Source: Paludibacter sp.
Lineage (GTDB): Bacteria > Bacteroidota > Bacteroidia > Bacteroidales > Paludibacteraceae
Direction: 5' to 3'
Assembly: GCA_024709185.1 (NCBI GenBank)
Contig: JANJXE010000370.1
Coordinates: 1-20,268 of the forward strand
DNA length: 20,268 nucleotides
The notes under the pieces are model-generated. The model did not search any database and was not told the origin of the DNA. It saw nothing but the letters and a program-made list of their open reading frames with translations. Shown here in pieces: positions 16,801 through 20,268 of the stretch. Both the position numbers and the translations under genes were made by a program. Position 1 is the stretch's first letter. The number at the start of each line of letters is the position of its first letter.

Positions 16801-17913
16801 ATCGGGTATGTAAAACTCTTTATCAGTGATACTGGAACCGGAATTTCGCAGGACCGTTTACCGTTCATTTTCGAACGCTTTTTTGGAGATGAAATCGGAA
16901 TAGAATCCAACGGTATCGGACTCTCGCTGACCAAAGAACTGGTAGAGCTTCACAAAGGTACCATTTCTGTCGAAAGTGAACTAAATAAAGGAACAACATT
17001 CGTGGTTGAACTTCCGGTCGACAGTCAAATGTATGCTGCCAGTGAACGGGAAGGCGGAGTAGAAACAACGCAATTATTTCCGATAAAGAAGCTCGAAAGT
17101 GCTGATCTGAACCCGTATGAAGGGATTACAGATAATCCAAATCTGGATATTGTGGTATTAATTGTAGAAGATAATGCTGATTTGCTGATGGTGCTGGCAA
17201 ATTCACTATCGCGTCTTTACAAGGTTTTAAAGGCTGGTAATGGAGTTGAAGCACTGAAGGTAGTGAACGATAATGAGGTGGATTTAATTATTAGCGATGT
17301 GATGATGCCGGAAATGGACGGTATTACACTTTGCCGAACGATTAAGGAAAACATTGACTACTCGCACATACCGGTTTTACTTCTCACTGCCAAAAATCAA
17401 ATTGCTGATCGGATTGAAAGTTATAATGCCGGTGCTGACGCCTATATATCAAAGCCTTTTGAAATGGAAGTGCTCTACGCCCGTATCAACAGCCTAATTG
17501 TAAACCGGCAAAAGAGGAACAAAGAATATCAGTCGAATCTGGCTATTCATCCTAAGGACTACAAAAATGATTCAATGGACGGTATCTTTTTGCGTCAGGC
17601 AATCAGCTTTGTAGAAGAGAATATGTCGAATTTTGATTTATCGCACGATCAACTCATTGATGCAATGAACACTTCCAAGTCGACACTTTACCGAAAACTC
17701 AAGTCGTTGACAGGCTTATCGCCGAGTGAGTTTATCCGGAATATCCGACTAAAACATGCCTGCCTTATGTTGCAAAACGAAACGGGCAATGTATCAGACA
17801 TTGCTTATTCATTGGGATTCAACGATCCTAAATATTTCAGCACCTGCTTTAAAGCTGAATTTGGAGTTTCTCCGAGGGAATATGCAAAAATGAAAACCGC
17901 TTCTACTTCTTAA
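13861..17913 (+). CDS. Hybrid two-component system sensor/regulator (HTCS) of the polysaccharide locus
   Basis: A 1350-residue one-protein sensor, kinase and transcription factor. A signal peptide (about 1-18) precedes about fourteen propeller repeats (residues 40-670) of the form xxDxxGxIWxGTxxGL, enough for two seven-bladed propellers. A Y_Y_Y domain (about 710-780; NIYYAYQLKGIDKDW) and one membrane helix (787-806) follow. The cytoplasmic part has a HisKA domain with His844 in NVSHELLTPLT and an ATPase domain with Asn958 (N box), Asp990-x-Gly-x-Gly (G1) and GIG at 1018-1020 (G2). A receiver carries Asp1146 in DLIISDVMMPEMDG and Lys1198 in SKPF. An AraC-type helix-turn-helix closes the protein (about 1245-1345; GFNDPKYFSTCFKAEFG). 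All key residues are present. Such proteins bind an oligosaccharide with the periplasmic propeller and activate neighbouring genes. The ligand is unknown. It diverges from GH2. Confidence 0.97.
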   Translation: MRRILIVSLLLIQSVLGFSFDKQAISFKKIPFRESLPNSIVKRVFQDSKGFIWLGTEAGICRYDGYKLITIKSNIEHPNLLTSGNILCIAEDKQNNIWFGTDRGVNILDENNQIISLFPDHEVQDLRINSILCDKNGDMWIGSENGLYLFEFNSGTLKKFIHTNEQGSLPGSNVNYIFEDKAGIIWVALWRDGLCRYNDKYQSFEQLPMLGKLNNPFTIFEDNDGMLWIGTFGDGLFRIDFQQDMTIPLYSQYLNAKNPFSAAENSIYSITQDNISGDLWVLSQMGLSVIPDRKKVVFERINALDLFNDASNYLNHIMKDRQGNIWIATSNDGVYMANLNRPLFESNTLDAIKSKYGVVSVLSIFGNENKIWLSLFNFGLVVVDKKTQKIDKNTELTTLFSSITKNQSKAILSFCKNKADGSIWLGGHGILGRITQHNNSYRYEDIVLDTKRFPEESRRISGLYSDSKNRMWIGARTGVFLYNNGKIDLILPEINNVNAIVEDHNGIIWIGSPSKGVIRLQELKPNQFVSRHFTLSKGNINSDEINSIVVDREGAIWAGTNNGGLNKYDAQSQKFYSQNKLYSILDEDIVNIVVESKNFMWLATNNKVVKVDLANKSSMLFSVNDNIKISSFKAGASFQDSAGKIYFAGGNGYCTFNPNLKRQKQNVNKVIITDIEVFNRSIFNDFPSHSYSSADKILKLNYRQRNVGFEFSALNYTSPSNIYYAYQLKGIDKDWVNVDSKRRYVNYNSLSKGTYTFQVKATDENGVWIDEPYLMTIKVEPAPYETWWAFTLYFIIFVLISYFIYRNVANRIVLKRDILISRIEKQKTEELTQIKLRYFTNVSHELLTPLTIISCLIEDFNANFPNQFKQYSIMKSNVARLKRLLQQILDFRKVESGNMKLSVKQTDLVAFVTNICWNNFEPLAKEKQIQFSISAPDKLIAWIDEDKLDKIMFNILSNAFKHTPPKGIINVVIQTEQKQDIGYVKLFISDTGTGISQDRLPFIFERFFGDEIGIESNGIGLSLTKELVELHKGTISVESELNKGTTFVVELPVDSQMYAASEREGGVETTQLFPIKKLESADLNPYEGITDNPNLDIVVLIVEDNADLLMVLANSLSRLYKVLKAGNGVEALKVVNDNEVDLIISDVMMPEMDGITLCRTIKENIDYSHIPVLLLTAKNQIADRIESYNAGADAYISKPFEMEVLYARINSLIVNRQKRNKEYQSNLAIHPKDYKNDSMDGIFLRQAISFVEENMSNFDLSHDQLIDAMNTSKSTLYRKLKSLTGLSPSEFIRNIRLKHACLMLQNETGNVSDIAYSLGFNDPKYFSTCFKAEFGVSPREYAKMKTASTS

Positions 17914-18694
17914 AATAACCCTGCGCTTCGGGTAACACTTTTTTGATATTCGCAATACGCTTTTCATCCGAAGGGTGGGTGCTCATAAATTCGAGGACGG
18001 AGCCGCTGCCATTTGCCGACATGCGTTCCCAGAAAGTGAGAGCTTCGGCAGGGTCGTAACCGGCCATGGCCATCAGTATCATGCCGAGGCGGTCGGCTTC
18101 GTACTCATGCTGGCGCGAATAGGGAAGCAGCACTCCGACCTGTGCACCAATGCCATACAGGGCATTGATACCCATGCGTGTCATGTCCGACTTGTTCGAT
18201 ACGAGTAAATCGGTTACTGCTGCCCCATATTGTAGCAGCATCTGCTGGCTCAGGCGCTCGTTGCTGTGTTTGGCCACCGCATGCGCAATTTCGTGACCCA
18301 TCACTACGGCAATGCCGGTTTCGGTTTTGGTCATCTGGAGGATACCTTCAAAAAACACCACTTTACCTCCGGGCATGCAGAATGCGTTGACGGTTGTGTC
18401 CTGTACGAGGTTAAATTCCCACTGGAAATTCTTAAGTTCGGCTTCCAGTCCGTTGGATTTCATGTAATCCTCAACTGCCTTCGAAATCTTCACTCCGGTG
18501 GCTTGTACCAGTGCTTTGTTTTTAAGATCTTTAGAAGCAGGTACCGAGTCGATAAACTGCTTATAACTTTGCAAACTCATGGTAAGCAGTTCTGCATCGT
18601 TTACCAGCAACAGCTGCTTACGGCCGGTTATCATCACATTTGAACAGGCCGCCAAAAATACTGCAGTCAGAATGTATAAAGCAATTTTTTTCAT
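17903..18694 (-). CDS. M48 family metalloprotease lipoprotein (BepA/LoiP-like)
   Basis: A 263-residue zinc metalloprotease anchored as a lipoprotein. The signal has a lipobox FLAAC with Cys17. NAFCMPGGKVVFFEGIL (103-119) is the strand and loop typical of M48 enzymes. The zinc motif is HEIAH (His134, Glu135, His138), and the third ligand is probably Glu199 in HEYEADRLG. A C-terminal STHPSDEKRIANIKK (238-252) is also characteristic of the family, where the His can cap the active site. Relatives in E. coli (BepA, LoiP, YcaL) act in outer-membrane protein quality control, so a periplasmic housekeeping role is likely. It converges on the HTCS, overlapping its 3' end by 11 bp. It lacks the long TPR tail of BepA. 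Confidence 0.93.
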   Translation of the reverse strand: MKKIALYILTAVFLAACSNVMITGRKQLLLVNDAELLTMSLQSYKQFIDSVPASKDLKNKALVQATGVKISKAVEDYMKSNGLEAELKNFQWEFNLVQDTTVNAFCMPGGKVVFFEGILQMTKTETGIAVVMGHEIAHAVAKHSNERLSQQMLLQYGAAVTDLLVSNKSDMTRMGINALYGIGAQVGVLLPYSRQHEYEADRLGMILMAMAGYDPAEALTFWERMSANGSGSVLEFMSTHPSDEKRIANIKKVLPEAQGYFKK

Positions 18695-18803
18695 ATTGTA
18701 AATATTTTTTATATGGTTGTATTGAACTCGTGTGCCTATATTTTCATAACCACAGATATACTAAATTAACATGCTCGTATCATACGCTACCTATTTGTCG
18801 TTG

Positions 18804-18835
18804 CAAAAATACTACTTTCTAGCGAATAATATCAA
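18804..18835 (-). promoter_or_regulatory. Candidate promoter of the M48 protease gene
   Basis: The minus strand has TTG (18835-18833), 21 nt, then TATTTTTG (18811-18804), matching TAnnTTTG. It starts inside the 3' end of hemH and would give a leader of about 100 nt. The spacing is slightly long. Otherwise the 124-bp gap between hemH and the protease gene shows nothing clear, and no terminator is obvious. Confidence 0.4.
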
Positions 18836-19862
18836 CAATAGCAGTTGCCCAGAAATCTTCATCGTTGAGACTTTCGGCCATCACCAACTCATCGCCTCCT
18901 TCACGAAGGAATAACTCCTTGTAGTCGAGGCTGATTTCAACTATTGTTTCCAGACAATCGGCCACAAAGGAAGGAGCAACCACCAGAATGCGCTTTACGC
19001 CTTTAGCAGCAAGCTCCCGGATACGCTCGTCGGTAAAGGGTCCAATCCACTTGTTGGCAAAGCGCGACTGAAAGGAGACGCTGTAATCTGTCGTGCTAAG
19101 CTGGAATGCTGAAGCCAGTCGGCGGGAAGTTTCGTAAGCCGCTGCTTTGTAGCATTCGCGGCCGTATTCGGGCATAGCGGTTTCACAGGCACATCCCGTA
19201 CAGGGGTGTTCAGGATGAATACGTTGAAGATGACTTTCGGGCAGACTGTGAAAGGTGAAAATCACATGATCGAAGCCGGAAGCGTTGTAGGGTTTCATGC
19301 GCTCTACAAAGGCGCGGATAAAAGCCGGATGATGGTAAAACTGCCTGATGAAGCGAATGTCCTGAATTCCGGTCATTGACGAACCGGGTTCCGGGTTGCG
19401 ACGGACATCCTGAATTCCGGTCATGGTGAAAGCTATCTCCCGTATTCGGTTGATGATGGTTTCAGTGGTGGAATCAGCAAACTGGGGATAGAGCGGTAGC
19501 ACCGTCAGATGAGTGATACCATCTTCCTGAATTTTCTTCATCACCTGTGTCAACGAAGGGCTACCGTAACGCATCGCCGCATACACTGTGTAGTTGGGCA
19601 GCCGTGTTTCCAGCTTATGTTTTAGTCCAATTAAATGATACAGGATAGGTGATCCTTCAGGCGTCCATAGTCGGCGGTATAAATTAGTGGATTTACGCAC
19701 CCGGAAGGGAATTATAATGCCGTTGACCAACAAAAAACGAAAAGGTTGAGGAATATCAATTACATAAGGATCATTCAAAAACTCGGTCAGATAACGACGC
19801 ACGGCACTGGTTGAAGGAGCATCGGGAGTACCTAAATTGACAATCAGAAGTGCTTGTTTCAT
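18819..19862 (-). CDS. hemH: Ferrochelatase
   Basis: Inserts iron into protoporphyrin IX, the last step of protoporphyrin-dependent haem synthesis. The 347-residue protein starts with LLIVNLGTPDAP (5-16), a family signature. The metal-binding pair is His205 in FTFHSLPESHL and Glu305 in CLETIVEI; SFQSRF (263-268) and PLYPQFADSTTET (123-135) are also family features. Four Cys at 221, 224, 226 and 237 (C-x2-C-x-C-x10-C) lie where some bacterial ferrochelatases bind a [2Fe-2S] cluster; cluster binding here is inference. Oddly, residues 147-168 hold a duplicated hexapeptide MTGIQD (147-152 and 163-168) encoded by a 17-bp direct repeat, just before the family segment DIRFIRQFYHHPAFI. This looks like an in-frame insertion. 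The gene follows hemG by 12 bp and is presumably cotranscribed with it. No signal peptide is seen. Confidence 0.96.
   Translation of the reverse strand: MKQALLIVNLGTPDAPSTSAVRRYLTEFLNDPYVIDIPQPFRFLLVNGIIIPFRVRKSTNLYRRLWTPEGSPILYHLIGLKHKLETRLPNYTVYAAMRYGSPSLTQVMKKIQEDGITHLTVLPLYPQFADSTTETIINRIREIAFTMTGIQDVRRNPEPGSSMTGIQDIRFIRQFYHHPAFIRAFVERMKPYNASGFDHVIFTFHSLPESHLQRIHPEHPCTGCACETAMPEYGRECYKAAAYETSRRLASAFQLSTTDYSVSFQSRFANKWIGPFTDERIRELAAKGVKRILVVAPSFVADCLETIVEISLDYKELFLREGGDELVMAESLNDEDFWATAIVDIIR
19360..19424 (-). repeat. 48-bp-period direct repeat inside hemH
   Basis: TCCTGAATTCCGGTCAT occurs at 19360-19376 and again at 19408-19424, start-to-start 48 bp, exactly 16 codons. The spacer holds small inverted repeats (GAACC-G-GGTTC at 19381-19391; CCGGT/ACCGG at 19369-19387). 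The repeat adds MTGIQDVRRNPEPGSS in frame without breaking hemH. It resembles dispersed, partly palindromic elements that insert in frame into bacterial genes; I cannot name the family. Confidence 0.7.
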
Positions 19863-19874
19863 CGATGCGGGTTG

Positions 19875-20268
19875 CTAAATAAATTTGCTGATAGTAATAT
19901 AATCAATCACTTCCTGAGCCACAGCGAATGCCTGCTTCACCCGGTCGGACATGCCAATACCATCACGGATATTTCCGGCCAGCAACAACCCGGGAAACCT
20001 GAACTGAAGCTCTTTAATCGTGTGCAATCGTTGTCCGCTCCCGGCATCGTACTGTGGAATTGCCTGTCGGTAACGGAATATCCGTACCAAATCAGGCTTT
20101 ACAGAAGGTTTCATCATCTCTGATATATGCTTCAGTGCTATTTCAATAATTGTATCATCTTCCAGCTCAAACAGGTCGGGGCGCTTAATTCCTCCCATAA
20201 AAACCGACAGTAAAGCTCCCTGCTCCGGCGCCCTTCCTTCAAACAAGGCCGAAGGAAACAGGATGCCC
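19875..20268 (-). CDS. hemG: Protoporphyrinogen oxidase (HemY/HemG-type flavoenzyme), partial (N-terminus off right edge)
   Basis: Oxidises protoporphyrinogen IX to protoporphyrin IX, the step before ferrochelatase. Only the last 131 or so residues are in the window; the frame stays open to the right edge, so the real start lies outside. Visible family features are GILFPS and FEGRAPEQGALLSVFMGG near the edge, and the C-terminal FAD-binding segment FPGLLLAGNIRDGIGMSD. The latter corresponds to the GLxLAGNxxxGxGxxD pattern of oxygen-dependent-type HemY enzymes. It ends 12 bp before hemH, in pathway order, which supports a hemG-hemH operon. In an anaerobe this enzyme type may use an acceptor other than oxygen; the sequence does not show which. 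Confidence 0.9.
   Translation of the reverse strand, partial: GILFPSALFEGRAPEQGALLSVFMGGIKRPDLFELEDDTIIEIALKHISEMMKPSVKPDLVRIFRYRQAIPQYDAGSGQRLHTIKELQFRFPGLLLAGNIRDGIGMSDRVKQAFAVAQEVIDYITISKFI

Noticed and set aside
20244..20246. TTG as the start of the hemG-like frame
   Set aside because: The frame continues upstream to the window edge with conserved HemY sequence (GILFPS), so the TTG is internal.

Overview
The window comes from a member of the Bacteroidota, most likely an anaerobic Bacteroidales lineage with a type IX secretion system (T9SS). Four things point there. Two proteins (the GH16 enzyme, and the very large repeat protein at the left edge) carry C-terminal regions that look like T9SS sorting domains. 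A hybrid two-component system (HTCS) of the Bacteroidota polysaccharide-locus type is present. Several start-proximal sites fit the Bacteroidota promoter pattern (TTG, about 19-21 nt, TAnnTTTG). The sulfatase has a serine-type active site of the kind matured by the oxygen-sensitive enzyme anSME. The genus cannot be fixed from this sequence.

Layout, left to right. Positions 1-4058 (minus) are the first 1352 codons of a giant secreted beta-helix-like protein that runs off the left edge. Next come a GH29 alpha-L-fucosidase (4251-5618, minus) and, diverging from it, a GH16 endo-glycanase (5900-6982, plus). A minus-strand run follows: GH116 (7140-9701), sulfatase (9769-11178) and GH2 (11231-13675), transcribed in the order GH2, sulfatase, GH116. 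The HTCS (13861-17913, plus) diverges from GH2. The right end is housekeeping: an M48 metalloprotease lipoprotein (17903-18694, minus), ferrochelatase hemH (18819-19862, minus) and the C-terminal end of protoporphyrinogen oxidase (19875 to the right edge, minus). The locus boundary is therefore the convergent HTCS/M48 junction, where the two genes overlap by 11 bp.

The five enzymes and the HTCS form a polysaccharide utilisation locus. An endo-acting GH16 sent out by T9SS would cut the polymer. Exported sulfatase, fucosidase, GH2 and GH116 enzymes would then strip sulfate, fucose and beta-linked sugars, and the HTCS would sense a fragment and switch the genes on. The set fits a sulfated, possibly fucosylated, beta-linked galactan or similar polymer, but the substrate is inference. 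No SusC/SusD pair lies in the window.

There is no gene-free stretch above 300 bases. The longest gaps are 5631-5899 and 13676-13860, both divergent promoter regions, and 4059-4250. All three hold candidate promoter boxes and short repeated or palindromic sites. A degenerate motif, WTTTGARY, recurs in the two divergent gaps and is a candidate HTCS operator. I saw no RNA genes, CRISPR arrays, insertion sequences or phage genes. The least ordinary items are the candidate operator array, the in-frame repeat inside hemH, the perfect 15-bp hairpin between the convergent GH16 and GH116 genes, and the giant secreted protein.
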